From Gammaproteobacteria bacterium (GTDB lineage Bacteria; Pseudomonadota; Gammaproteobacteria; Poriferisulfidales; GCA-002705445), in NCBI GenBank assembly GCA_029268385.1, contig JAQWPG010000006.1:58804-122803 (forward strand): 64,000 nucleotides of DNA, read 5' to 3'. Below, piece by piece: positions 1 to 9,969 of this stretch. How positions within the stretch are numbered: position 1 is the stretch's first letter; each line of letters begins with the position of its first letter. A model generated the notes under the pieces. It was not told where the DNA came from and made no database searches. It saw only the letters and a list, made by a program, of their open reading frames with translations. The translations under genes and the position numbers were made by a program.

Positions 1-52
1 TTTTCCCCTAGAATTTTTTTTATTATATTATATGTTTGTTGCATAATCACAG

Positions 53-331
53 CTAATGATTAGATTGTCTATAAAATACAGTGATAAAACCAATTTTATG
101 AATAACTTGAGCTTGCAGCTGCTGTTCAATCTTTGAACGTAAATCATCACACTCGCCTTTATCCACCCCTCTATTGCGAACTTTTATTAGCTCGTGTGTA
201 TTCAAGGCAATATCAATTTCAGATATAACAGATTCGGTGAGACCTTTATGACCTATCATAATAATTGGCTTTAAAAGACTTGCTTTCTTTTGCAATTCTT
301 TTAATTTATTTTTTGTAAGATGACTTTTCAC
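53..331 (-). CDS. yhbY: YhbY/CRS1-CRM family RNA-binding protein
   Basis: Small (92 aa) single CRM-domain protein. Family members bind the pre-50S ribosomal particle and help ribosome assembly. The N-terminal LTKNKLKELQKKASLLKP stretch, the IIMIGHKGLTESV loop (the GxxGxT/S-type CRM signature) and the central ELIKVRNRG strand are all visible, and the length is typical. It lies downstream of glmS on the same strand, separated from it by the accessory island at 0.4-4.0 kb. The start ATG at 331 gives the expected N-terminus. The 52 bases beyond its stop contain nothing I can recognise. Confidence 0.93.
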   Translation of the reverse strand: MKSHLTKNKLKELQKKASLLKPIIMIGHKGLTESVISEIDIALNTHELIKVRNRGVDKGECDDLRSKIEQQLQAQVIHKIGFITVFYRQSNH

Positions 332-432
332 AGCAAGACCAAATGGTTTATTTTATACCCGTATTTGTTATTCAATATAGAATTAGTATTCTACTCTGGT
401 TAATATTTAATATGTAGTGATTTTAATTATTT

Positions 433-603
433 TTATATAATTGCGGTAAAACATAGATAAGGTATTGACCCTGATAGGGTTGCCGATGAGTTGCCAGAAA
501 CTGACCCACCCTGTCCAAAAGAAACTACTCCACCGTTACGGAATGTTTTTGTATGAACAGGGTGGTTATCGTCTTCGGCATATTGTGCCTTCTGGGTTTT
601 CAT
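433..603 (-). pseudogene. 56-residue ORF, N-terminal-like fragment related to the gene at 3628-4002
   Basis: An uninterrupted frame runs from ATG (603-601) to TAA (435-433). Its last ~36 residues (NGGVVSFGQGGSVSGN... to SIPYLCFTAII) match, without gaps, the start of the frame at 3628-4002 (NGGIILAEHGGSVSGN... to SIPYLCFTTIV). The other copy then continues into a recombinase-like domain, whereas this one stops. I therefore read it as the truncated 5' part of a second copy of the same small gene, left on the far side of the helicase. No Shine-Dalgarno sequence is visible before the ATG. It could instead be non-coding repeat sequence that happens to be open. Confidence 0.5.
436..539. repeat. Left copy of the ~104-bp imperfect direct repeat flanking the island
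   Basis: Read on the minus strand, this stretch begins with GTAACGGTGGA and aligns without gaps to 3916-4019, with roughly 80% identity by eye. In the right copy those first 11 bases are the last codons of glmS (V-T-V-E). In this copy they sit in a different reading context. The two copies are in the same orientation and bracket the helicase gene, as attachment-site-like repeats or the remains of a duplication would. Confidence 0.75.
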
Positions 604-653
604 TAACTTGCAATAAGTATATTATTTAACAATAATTAAATAAACAATATCAT

Positions 654-3626
654 ATGGACGTTATTACCTCATCTAACTCGTGGCAAGAATTTGAGAATAA
701 ACTAAGTAAACTCAGTAAAAAAGAGAAAGGTGATGCCTTTGAAGAACTGACACGACTCTATTTTCTTACTGATCCCCTATACATTAGTCGATTTGATAAG
801 GTTTGGCATCATTCTAGAATACCTCAAGATGTAAAAGACACCCTAGATTTACCACAAACTGAAATTGGTATTGATTTAGTCTGTAAAACTAAAAAAGGTG
901 AATATTGGGCAGTTCAATGTAAATTTCATCAAGACACAAGTGTTAATTTAAATATCAAAGAACTGAGTACCTTTTTTAGTGAGACTGAAAAACGAATTGC
1001 TGATAATAAATTTTCTTATCGAATGGCAGTAAGTTCTGCAGAAGAAATTGGTAACAAACTCAAAAATAGAAAATCTAAAAAGATTGGATATTTACTTTAT
1101 GATATTTGGAGTAGTCTTGAAAAAGAGCAATTTGATGCTTTTCGAAAAATATTAAACAATGAAAAAATTGATATTAAATGTGCTGTACCTAGGAAACATC
1201 AGAAATATGCTATCGCAAATTGTATCTCGTACTTTAAAAATAAAGATAATACTCGTGGAAAATTAATTCATCCTTGTGGTTCTGGAAAAAGTCTAACTGG
1301 ATATTGGTGTGCGCAATCACTTAAAGCAAAAACTATCATTATTTGTGTGCCTAGTATTGCACTAGTAAGACAAACATTAGAAACATGGGTGAGAGAGGCA
1401 ATTGGTAATAATATTAAAGTAGATTGGATTGCAGTTTGTAGTGATGAAGAGGTTTCGTTAAAAGACGAACCCGCAATGCAAGAAGAAGATTTGGATATAG
1501 AGGTCACCACAGATCCTGTCGTAATCACTGAGTTTTTTAACAAAAGTAATGCTGAGTTAAAAATATTAATTACTACTTATCAAAGTGGCAAGGTTGTTAG
1601 TGCTGGAGTTAAAAAAGCAAAAGTTGAATTTGATTTAGGAATTTATGATGAAGCACACAAAACTGTAGGACATAAAGACAAACTTTTTGCATATCTTTTA
1701 TATGATAATAATGTGCCCGTTCATCGACGAATATTTATGACGGCGACTGAGAAACAATACAGAGGTGATTCAGGTGATGTGTTATCTATGGATGACGAAA
1801 GTCTGTATGGGAATATTATTGATCAACTCTCTTTTAAAGCAGCATTAGAGCAAGACCCACCTATCTTATGTGATTACAAGATAGTAACGACTATAATTTT
1901 ACAATCAGAAATCGATAATTTGGTGAGAAAAAATAAAGGAGTTAAACCAGATGGCAAGGAATGGCAGAATGGTAGTGACGCCAGTACATTTGCATCATTG
2001 ATTGTCTTGCGAAAACTTATTAAAGAAGCAGGAATTAAACATGCCGTATCCTTTCACCGAAGTATTAAACGCGCCAAAGAATTTGAACAACTCAATATGG
2101 ATGTAGAACAGGTAGATAAATCCTTAGAAGAACTAAAAACATTTCATGTATCTGGTAAAGATGGATCTGGGAAAAGAACTGCTACTTTAGAAAGATATAA
2201 AAATTCTAATGTAGGTTTAATTACCAATGCACGTTGTTTAACCGAAGGAGTTGATGTGCCTACCATTGATGCAGTTTTATTTGCTGACCCCAAACAAAGT
2301 AAAATTGATATTGTGCAAGCAGCAGGAAGAGCATTAAGAGTCTATGACAGCAAGAAATACGGTTATATTATTGTTCCTATTGTTATAAACGAAAATGATG
2401 CTAGTTCCAGCGATAAAGCATTTGACCAAATTGTAAGTGTGGTATGTGCATTAGGTGCCAATGATGAAAGAATCATCGAAGAATTTAAAGATATTTCTCA
2501 AGGAAGCAGTGGTGGTGGGGGAATATTCACAATACAAAATGTGCCCGAAATTATAAAGATTAAATATAAAGATTTTGAATCTAACATTAACTTAAAAATA
2601 TTAAGTCGACTTGATGGCGGTTTTTCAATAGGATTTCAGCACCTACAAGAATATTTTGAACGAGAAGGTCATTCAAATGTTCCAATGATATATGAGGTTG
2701 ATGGATATAAATTAGGAAGTTGGGTTAGTATGCGACGCAAAAATTTCAGAAATAATAAACTTAGTAAAGATCGAATTGAGAAACTTAAGACAGTTGATTT
2801 TATTTTTGATGATTTATTTTATAAAGGATTTAGGTATCTAAAAAAATATTTTGAACGAGAAGGTCATTCAAATGTTCCACAAAAATATGAGGTTGATGGA
2901 TATAAATTAGGAAATTGGCTTATAGGCGTACGTAGAAATTTCAAAAAAAATAAACTAGAAAAAGAAAAAATTGATAAACTTAAATCAGTTAATTTTATTT
3001 TTGATATATTACAAGAAAAATTTAATGAAGGATTTAGGTATCTAAAAAAATATTTTGAACGAGAAGGTCATTCAAATGTTCCAATGAAATATGAAGTTGA
3101 TGGATTTAAGTTGGGGCAGTGGGTGGGCAATTGTCGCGAACGTTTTAGATATAATAAACTTAGTAAAGATCGAATTGATAAACTTAAATTGGTTAATTTT
3201 ATTTTTGATATGTATCAAGAAAAATTTAATGAAGGATTTAGGTATCTTAAAAAATATTTTGAACGAGAAGGTCATTCAAATGTTCCGCGAAAATATGAGG
3301 TTGATGGATTTAATTTGGGGCAGTGGGTGGGCAATTGTCGCGAACGTTTTAAATATAATAAACTTAGTAAAGATCAAATTGATAAACTTAAATCGGTTAA
3401 TTTTATTTTTGATATGTTACAAGAAAAATTTAATGAAGGATTTAGGTATCTAAAAAAATATTTTGAACGAGAAGGTCATTCAAATGTTCCAATGAAATAT
3501 GAAGTTGATGGATTTAATTTGGGGAGATGGGTTGGTACTTGTCGAAACAGGTTCAAAAATAATAAACTTAGTAAAGATCGAATTGAGAAACTTAAGACAG
3601 TTGATTTTATTTTTAAGTCTCGTTAA
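654..3626 (+). CDS. Superfamily 2 nuclease-helicase with N-terminal restriction-type domain and five C-terminal helicase-associated repeats
   Basis: A 990-residue multidomain protein. Residues ~20-150 look like a restriction-endonuclease-fold nuclease: a GIDLV strand (D74) followed by AVQCKF (Q88, K90) is the D...QxK pattern of Mrr-like enzymes. Residues ~180-565 are an SF2 helicase: Walker A HPCGSGKS (206-213), DEAH (332-335), the TAT motif (~363) and motif VI QAAGRALR (555-562). From residue 660 to the end there are five ~65-68-residue helicase-associated repeats (GFRYLKKYFEREGHSNVP..., each with a conserved YEVDG and LG.W). It lies between glmS and yhbY, flanked by direct repeats, and uses CGA arginine codons more freely than the neighbouring core genes, which suggests acquisition. 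No clear ribosome-binding site precedes the ATG at 654, so the start is uncertain. A role in phage defence is inference; no partner gene is present. Confidence 0.9.
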   Translation: MDVITSSNSWQEFENKLSKLSKKEKGDAFEELTRLYFLTDPLYISRFDKVWHHSRIPQDVKDTLDLPQTEIGIDLVCKTKKGEYWAVQCKFHQDTSVNLNIKELSTFFSETEKRIADNKFSYRMAVSSAEEIGNKLKNRKSKKIGYLLYDIWSSLEKEQFDAFRKILNNEKIDIKCAVPRKHQKYAIANCISYFKNKDNTRGKLIHPCGSGKSLTGYWCAQSLKAKTIIICVPSIALVRQTLETWVREAIGNNIKVDWIAVCSDEEVSLKDEPAMQEEDLDIEVTTDPVVITEFFNKSNAELKILITTYQSGKVVSAGVKKAKVEFDLGIYDEAHKTVGHKDKLFAYLLYDNNVPVHRRIFMTATEKQYRGDSGDVLSMDDESLYGNIIDQLSFKAALEQDPPILCDYKIVTTIILQSEIDNLVRKNKGVKPDGKEWQNGSDASTFASLIVLRKLIKEAGIKHAVSFHRSIKRAKEFEQLNMDVEQVDKSLEELKTFHVSGKDGSGKRTATLERYKNSNVGLITNARCLTEGVDVPTIDAVLFADPKQSKIDIVQAAGRALRVYDSKKYGYIIVPIVINENDASSSDKAFDQIVSVVCALGANDERIIEEFKDISQGSSGGGGIFTIQNVPEIIKIKYKDFESNINLKILSRLDGGFSIGFQHLQEYFEREGHSNVPMIYEVDGYKLGSWVSMRRKNFRNNKLSKDRIEKLKTVDFIFDDLFYKGFRYLKKYFEREGHSNVPQKYEVDGYKLGNWLIGVRRNFKKNKLEKEKIDKLKSVNFIFDILQEKFNEGFRYLKKYFEREGHSNVPMKYEVDGFKLGQWVGNCRERFRYNKLSKDRIDKLKLVNFIFDMYQEKFNEGFRYLKKYFEREGHSNVPRKYEVDGFNLGQWVGNCRERFKYNKLSKDQIDKLKSVNFIFDMLQEKFNEGFRYLKKYFEREGHSNVPMKYEVDGFNLGRWVGTCRNRFKNNKLSKDRIEKLKTVDFIFKSR
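2631..3623 (+). repeat. Five tandem ~204-bp coding repeats (helicase-associated domains)
   Basis: Units begin at the GGA codon at 2631, 2826, 3030, 3234 and 3438, giving periods of 195, 204, 204 and 204 bp and a final partial unit of 189 bp including the stop. Units 2-5 are almost identical over their first ~60 bases (from ggatttaggtatct onward) and diverge more in the second half. Near-identity at DNA level points to recent duplication or gene conversion within the array. It also makes the region prone to copy-number change and to assembly collapse. Confidence 0.9.
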
Positions 3627-3627
3627 A

Positions 3628-4002
3628 TCAACTATGATTGAAATACTCTATCCTCATATCCTTTAATATGAACTCATATTTCTTTTTGCGTAGGGTGCTT
3701 ATCCTTATTTCCCTCTCTTTCTTTCTTTTGAGAATGGATTGAACGATAGCATTGGAAAACTTCTTACCTCTTTCCGACAATATCCCTGAACGATTCATGA
3801 AAGCAGATATTCTTCGGTAACCCATACCCTCATTATCGTAAAGATGTCGGATAAGTTTATAGATAATATTCTGTCTGACTGAATATTCCTGTAAATAGGT
3901 GAGGTCATTACATTGAACGATTGTGGTGAAACATAGATAAGGTATTGAACCTGATAGTGTTTCCGAAGAGTTGCCAGAAACAGACCCACCATGTTCAGCC
4001 AA
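3628..4002 (-). CDS. Small protein with recombinase-like DNA-binding domain
   Basis: 124 residues if the TTG at 4002 is used. The second half (VRQNIIYKLIRHLYDNEGMG, then YRRISAFMNRSGI, RGKKFSNAIV, SILKRKKERE) resembles the Recombinase domain of large serine recombinases, which has the pattern V...I...Y..G.G...I...LN..GI.T..GK.W....V..IL. No N-terminal resolvase catalytic domain is present, so it cannot be a complete serine recombinase. It starts immediately after the glmS stop and converges on the helicase gene with one base between stops. The frame is open further upstream to a TAG inside glmS without an ATG, so the 5' part may have been replaced by the glmS end. The function is unknown; it may be a remnant of an integration module. 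Confidence 0.6.
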   Translation of the reverse strand: MAEHGGSVSGNSSETLSGSIPYLCFTTIVQCNDLTYLQEYSVRQNIIYKLIRHLYDNEGMGYRRISAFMNRSGILSERGKKFSNAIVQSILKRKKEREIRISTLRKKKYEFILKDMRIEYFNHS

Positions 4003-4019
4003 AATTATTCCACCGTTAC
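3916..4019. repeat. Right copy of the ~104-bp direct repeat, overlapping the glmS 3' end
   Basis: On the minus strand it begins at GTAACGGTGGA, the final V-T-V-E codons of glmS, and runs into the start of the recombinase-like gene. It aligns without gaps to 436-539. The 3' end of glmS is also the recognition region for Tn7-type elements, so this is a known kind of insertion hotspot; no Tn7 transposition genes are present here. Confidence 0.75.
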
Positions 4020-5828
4020 ACTTTTCGCAAGGTTTCTAGGCATGTCAACATTTGTACCCTTAATTATGGCGCAGTGATATGCAAGAAGTTGAAGAGGGAC
4101 TGTAAATAATATTGGCGATACTGGATTCATAGGGGCATCGATCTCAAAAACTTGTGATATATCATCACTTTTAAACCCTGCTTTTTTATCGGCAAATATA
4201 TATAGTTTTCCACCTCTTGCTTTAACTTCTTCTAAATTTGATTTTAATTTTTCCAAGACTATGTTGTTTGGTGCTACTGCAACTACCGGCATATTTTCAT
4301 CTACTATTGCAAGAGGCCCATGTTTCAATTCTCCAGCTGCGTATGACTCTGCATGTATATAAGATATTTCTTTTAGCTTTAATGCACCTTCTCTTGCAAT
4401 TGGGTAATGTGACCCTCTCCCTAAAAATAAAGCATGTTCTTTATCTGAAAAAATTTCTGCGAGTTCTGCAATTTTTGAGTCTAGCGCTAAAGTGCTTTTT
4501 ATTTTTTCTGGCAAACCTTTGAGTTGTGTGCATAAAGAGTTTTCTAAGTCATCAGTAATTTCAAATTTTTTTCCTAAAACTATAATCAATAGCATTAATG
4601 CTGTAAGCTGGGTTGTGAAAGCTTTTGTTGATGCTACACCAATCTCAGGACCCGCATGAGTTATTATGGTTGAATCACATTCTCTAGCTAAAGAGCTTTC
4701 TGGAACATTACATACTGCTATCGTGCCCACATAGTAATCTTCACTCTTAATTTCCCTAAGCGCAGATAAAGTATCTGCTGTTTCTCCTGATTGAGATATA
4801 CATATCAATAATGTATCTTTTTGCACAGCATGTCTTCTATATCTAAATTCGCTTGCAATCTCAGCATGACAAGGAATGCCTGCTAGCCTTTCTAACCAAT
4901 GCTTAGCAACTAATGCAGCGTGAAAACTTGTTCCACAAGCGATAATCTGCACAACTTTAAATTTATCTAAAAATTTTTCTGCATTTGGCCCTAGTATCTC
5001 TTTGGGTACCGTATTGTTTATGATTCTATCTTGTATTGTTGACTTAACTGCTTCAGGTTGTTCAAAAATTTCTTTAAGCATAAAATGCTCAAAGTCACCT
5101 TTTGAATTACTTTCAGATGATAAATTACTTTTTTTTGTTTCCCTTCTTATATTGTTTTTATCTTTATCGTATATTTTTACTTCATCTGCAGTCACAGTTG
5201 CAAGATCACCATCTTCTAAATATACGAATTTATTTGTATGCTTAATAACAGCTTGTGCGTCTGATGCGATATAATTCTCATTATTACCAAATCCTATAAG
5301 TAGCGGACTCCCATTTCTCGCAACAACAATTTTATCAGGGTTATTTTTATCTAAAACTGCAATAGCATAAGAACCCTTAACTTCTGCTAATGCCATGTGT
5401 ACTGCATCTAAAATTTGATTTTCTTTTAAGAATACATTTATTAAGTGCGCTAAAACTTCTGAATCAGTCTCTGATACAAAAGTACTGTCTTTAAAAAATT
5501 TATTTTTTAAATCCAAATAATTTTCTATAATGCCGTTGTGAACAATAGCTATATTATTTTCCGATAAATGAGGATGTGCATTTTCTTTTGATGGCTTACC
5601 ATGTGTTGCCCATCGCGTGTGCGCTATTCCGATGTTTGAATTTAATTTTCCATCTAAAGATTTTGTAAGCTCGGATACATTACCTTCTTTTTTATAGCTT
5701 CTTATAACCTCATTATTAATAATAGCTATTCCAGCAGAGTCATAACCTCTATATTCAAGATGCTCAAGGCCCTTAGTTAAAACACTAATAATATTTGATT
5801 GCGATGCTACTGCTACAATTCCACACAT
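4005..5828 (-). CDS. glmS: Glutamine--fructose-6-phosphate aminotransferase (isomerizing)
   Basis: Makes glucosamine-6-phosphate from fructose-6-phosphate and glutamine, the first step toward UDP-GlcNAc for peptidoglycan and LPS. At 607 aa it is the normal family length. The N-terminal nucleophile is intact (MCGIVAV, Cys2 after Met removal), followed by the class II amidotransferase domain (RWATHG, HNGIIEN, SETDSE) and two SIS isomerase domains (CGTSFHA, SQSGETADT, GRGSHYP), ending in the canonical ...NLAKSVTVE. It lies 5 nt downstream of glmU and is probably co-transcribed with it. Its 3' end overlaps the right repeat of the accessory island. Confidence 0.98.
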   Translation of the reverse strand: MCGIVAVASQSNIISVLTKGLEHLEYRGYDSAGIAIINNEVIRSYKKEGNVSELTKSLDGKLNSNIGIAHTRWATHGKPSKENAHPHLSENNIAIVHNGIIENYLDLKNKFFKDSTFVSETDSEVLAHLINVFLKENQILDAVHMALAEVKGSYAIAVLDKNNPDKIVVARNGSPLLIGFGNNENYIASDAQAVIKHTNKFVYLEDGDLATVTADEVKIYDKDKNNIRRETKKSNLSSESNSKGDFEHFMLKEIFEQPEAVKSTIQDRIINNTVPKEILGPNAEKFLDKFKVVQIIACGTSFHAALVAKHWLERLAGIPCHAEIASEFRYRRHAVQKDTLLICISQSGETADTLSALREIKSEDYYVGTIAVCNVPESSLARECDSTIITHAGPEIGVASTKAFTTQLTALMLLIIVLGKKFEITDDLENSLCTQLKGLPEKIKSTLALDSKIAELAEIFSDKEHALFLGRGSHYPIAREGALKLKEISYIHAESYAAGELKHGPLAIVDENMPVVAVAPNNIVLEKLKSNLEEVKARGGKLYIFADKKAGFKSDDISQVFEIDAPMNPVSPILFTVPLQLLAYHCAIIKGTNVDMPRNLAKSVTVE

Positions 5829-5833
5829 TTATT

Positions 5834-7192
5834 TTATTTTTTCCAATTTTTCTTTTCTTGTTGCCTAGATCTGGCTATAAGTAAGCTATCTTTATCTGAA
5901 TTATCAGTTATTGTAGAGCCTGCAGCAATTGTTACACCTTCTTCTACTACAATAGGGGCAATTAACTGTGAGTCTGAACCAACAAATACATTATCTTTTA
6001 TTATGGTTTTATGTTTTTTTATACCATCGTAGTTGCAAGTGATTACTCCAGCACCAACGTTAACATTTTCACCTATTTCAGAATCTCCTAGATATGTTAA
6101 ATGATTTGCTTTGCTATTTTTTTTGATAGTTGATGCTTTGACTTCAACAAAATTACCAATGCCCACATTTTCTTCCAAAGTACAGTTTGGTCTTATCCTT
6201 GCAAAAGGGCCAATGCTACAATTATTTCCAATTATAGAATCTTCTACTATGCTGTAAGGCTTTATTTCTGTTTTGTTATTGATTACCGAGTCCTTAATTA
6301 TTGTGTTTGATCTTATTTTTACGTTATCGCCTAATTTAACACTTCCTTCAAAAATTACATTTATATCTATCTCAACATCTGATCCAATTTCAATATCACC
6401 TTTGAAGTGTACAGATTTTGAATCAAGCATTGTCACACCCTGTTTTAAGAAATTTTGTCTATTATTATTTTGGTATATTTGCTCCGCTTTTTCTAACTGA
6501 CATTTATCATTTACACCTAATAATAAATCTCTATGATCTTTTGCCAATAACGGCGCTACGGACATTCCTTTATTGTTAGCTATTGAAACTATGTCCGTTA
6601 GATAAAACTCTTTTTTTGTATTGTCATTTTTAACTTCTGATATTAAACCTTCAAGCAAATTAACCTTGCTAAATATAATTCCCGTATTACATTCTCTAAT
6701 ATTTTTTTGAGTATCATCAGCTTCAATCTCTTCAATTATTTTTGCAACAATCTCTTCTTCGGCTTGCTCTCTAACTATTCTGCCGTATCCATATGGATTA
6801 TCTAATTCTACTGTTAGAACTTTTACGTGAGAACTTGGCATATAACTTATAAATTTTTTTAATAAACGCGGATCTAGCAATGGCGTGTCTGCATATAAAA
6901 TTAAGACATCTTCTTCTTTATTTAAATGTGGTAAAACTGTTTTTACAGCGTCTGCTGTTCCTCTTTGTTCTATTTGGTTGTGCCAATTGATATTATGACC
7001 AGCGAAAGAATCTTTTATAAATTCTATTTTTGAATTTATTACAACATTAATTGTTTTGGGATTAAGTTTTTGTGAGGATAACAAGACATGTTCCAACATT
7101 GTCTTGCCGCCAACTTTATGCATAACTTTTGGCAAGCTACTATGCATTCTTTTTCCATTTCCAGCTGCTAGAATTATTATATTTAAGCTCAT
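5834..7192 (-). CDS. glmU: Bifunctional GlcNAc-1-phosphate uridylyltransferase / glucosamine-1-phosphate acetyltransferase
   Basis: Carries out the last two steps to UDP-GlcNAc. The N-terminal half is a nucleotidyltransferase (LAAGNGKRMHSSLPKVMHK, the G-x-G-x-R-M...P-K loop). The C-terminal half from ~residue 250 is a left-handed beta-helix of hexapeptide repeats with the acetyltransferase signature (HLTYLGDSEIGENVNVGAG). At 452 aa it matches E. coli GlmU (456). It sits between atpC and glmS, the usual gammaproteobacterial order. The 81-nt gap to atpC could hold a promoter, but I see no convincing one. Confidence 0.98.
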   Translation of the reverse strand: MSLNIIILAAGNGKRMHSSLPKVMHKVGGKTMLEHVLLSSQKLNPKTINVVINSKIEFIKDSFAGHNINWHNQIEQRGTADAVKTVLPHLNKEEDVLILYADTPLLDPRLLKKFISYMPSSHVKVLTVELDNPYGYGRIVREQAEEEIVAKIIEEIEADDTQKNIRECNTGIIFSKVNLLEGLISEVKNDNTKKEFYLTDIVSIANNKGMSVAPLLAKDHRDLLLGVNDKCQLEKAEQIYQNNNRQNFLKQGVTMLDSKSVHFKGDIEIGSDVEIDINVIFEGSVKLGDNVKIRSNTIIKDSVINNKTEIKPYSIVEDSIIGNNCSIGPFARIRPNCTLEENVGIGNFVEVKASTIKKNSKANHLTYLGDSEIGENVNVGAGVITCNYDGIKKHKTIIKDNVFVGSDSQLIAPIVVEEGVTIAAGSTITDNSDKDSLLIARSRQQEKKNWKK

Positions 7193-7273
7193 TTTATTTT
7201 AATGAATTTGTTTATATTTCATTATTCTACTATGAGTTTAGATAATATGCACAAAAACTGTACTTTATAGATT

Positions 7274-7693
7274 TTATTTAGTTTTTTTTCTCATGGCGTC
7301 AATCATTTTCAACTGTGCCGCGGCTTGGGCGAGCTCTGCCAATGCTTTCGCCGCATCAATATTATCACTTTTATCTGCTAAGGCTTCTTCTGCCCTTTTT
7401 TTAGACTCTATAGCTTTTGCTTCATCCAGGTCTTTTCCTCTTATCGCTGTGTCTGCAAGTACTGTAACAATATCTGGCTGAACTTCTATAACGCCACCTG
7501 ATATAAAAAATAACTTCTCCTCGTTTTCCTCGGTTATTATTTTGACCTCGCCCGGTTTAAGAGGTGTGATCATAGGAGTATGCTTTGGATATATTCCTAC
7601 TTCACCCATTATTGCTGAAGCTATAATATTCTTAACATTACCTGAGAATATTTCTTCCTCAGCACTAACTATATCTAGATGCATTATTGACAT
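7274..7693 (-). CDS. atpC: ATP synthase F1 subunit epsilon
   Basis: Last gene of the ATP synthase operon (139 aa). It shows the N-terminal beta-sandwich (MHLDIVSAEEEIFSG, GEVGIYPKHTPMIT, the family hallmark) and an Ala-rich C-terminal helical hairpin. Epsilon links gamma to the c-ring and damps wasteful ATP hydrolysis. It is separated from atpD by 8 nt, on the same strand, with the gene order of E. coli. Confidence 0.97.
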   Translation of the reverse strand: MSIMHLDIVSAEEEIFSGNVKNIIASAIMGEVGIYPKHTPMITPLKPGEVKIITEENEEKLFFISGGVIEVQPDIVTVLADTAIRGKDLDEAKAIESKKRAEEALADKSDNIDAAKALAELAQAAAQLKMIDAMRKKTK

Positions 7694-7701
7694 TTTTTAT
7701 A

Positions 7702-9093
<1,392 letters not shown>

Positions 9094-9100
9094 TTAATAA

Positions 9101-9964
9101 CTAAACTGCAGCTGCTCCAGCTACGATTTCTGAAAGTTCTTGTGTTATTGATGCTTGCCTTGCCTTGTTATAAACCAGTTGTAATTCATCTATTAAGTCA
9201 CTAGCGTTGTCAGACGCACTTTTCATTGCGACCATTCGTGCTGACATTTCACAAGCAACATTTTCTACAATGCCTTGGTAAACTAGAGATTCAATATACC
9301 TAATTAATAAATTATCTATTACGCTTTTTGAATCTGGTTCATATATATAGTCCCAATGATGAGATATTTCATCTTCTGGGTTTGCTTCTGTGGGCAATAA
9401 ATGGCTTAAGCCTGGCTCTTGTGACATTGTATTTATAAACTTATTTTCGGCTAGATGGAGCTCGTCAATATTTCCATCCATAAAATTATCAAGCATTATT
9501 TTAATTGGGCCTATTACATCATTTATTTCTGGACTGTCTCCTAGTTGGGAAGCTTCAGCCACTAGATTTACATTTAACCTTTTAAAAAACTTTTCAGCTT
9601 TTGAACCAATTGCACAAACATCTACCTCTATTGAGTTTTTATTCCAATCATCTATTTGCTTCAAAGCTTTTTTAAATAAATTTGTATTTAAACCACCGCA
9701 TAGTCCTCTATCTGAACTTACTACGATTAAACCTACTCTTTTTACTGAATCTCTTTTTACTAAAAAGGGGTGTTTGTATTCAGGATGAGCACTAGCTAAG
9801 TGACCTACTACATTTTTAATCATTTTCGCATACGGTCTAGCAGAGGACATTCGGCCTTGAGCTTTTTTCATTTTACTCGCAGCTACCATTTCCATAGCTT
9901 TTGTAATTTTCTGAGTATTTTTAATACTAGAAATCTGCCCTTTTATTTCTTTTCCACCTGACAT
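9101..9964 (-). CDS. atpG: ATP synthase F1 subunit gamma
   Basis: Central rotor stalk of F1 (287 aa). Diagnostic termini are both visible: [29 protein letters not shown] at the start (rotor helix) and the C-terminal helix ([20 protein letters not shown], then [18 protein letters not shown]). The [11 protein letters not shown]ossmann-type segment is present. It is six bases downstream of atpA. Confidence 0.98.
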   Translation of the reverse strand: MSGGKEIKGQISSIKNTQKITKAMEMVAASKMKKAQGRMSSARPYAKMIKNVVGHLASAHPEYKHPFLVKRDSVKRVGLIVVSSDRGLCGGLNTNLFKKALKQIDDWNKNSIEVDVCAIGSKAEKFFKRLNVNLVAEASQLGDSPEINDVIGPIKIMLDNFMDGNIDELHLAENKFINTMSQEPGLSHLLPTEANPEDEISHHWDYIYEPDSKSVIDNLLIRYIESLVYQGIVENVACEMSARMVAMKSASDNASDLIDELQLVYNKARQASITQELSEIVAGAAAV

Positions 9965-9969
9965 CTAAT

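Noticed and set aside
3091..3453. 120-residue frame inside the helicase repeats
   Set aside because: Its internal repetition simply mirrors the tandem helicase-associated units in another frame.
2631..3623. CRISPR-like array
   Set aside because: The ~204-bp period is in frame and encodes protein domains; no short repeats with unique spacers.
433..4019. A true Tn7 or Tn7-like transposon
   Set aside because: Position at the glmS end fits, but there are no TnsA-E or Cas genes and no Tn7 end repeats, only the imperfect direct repeats.
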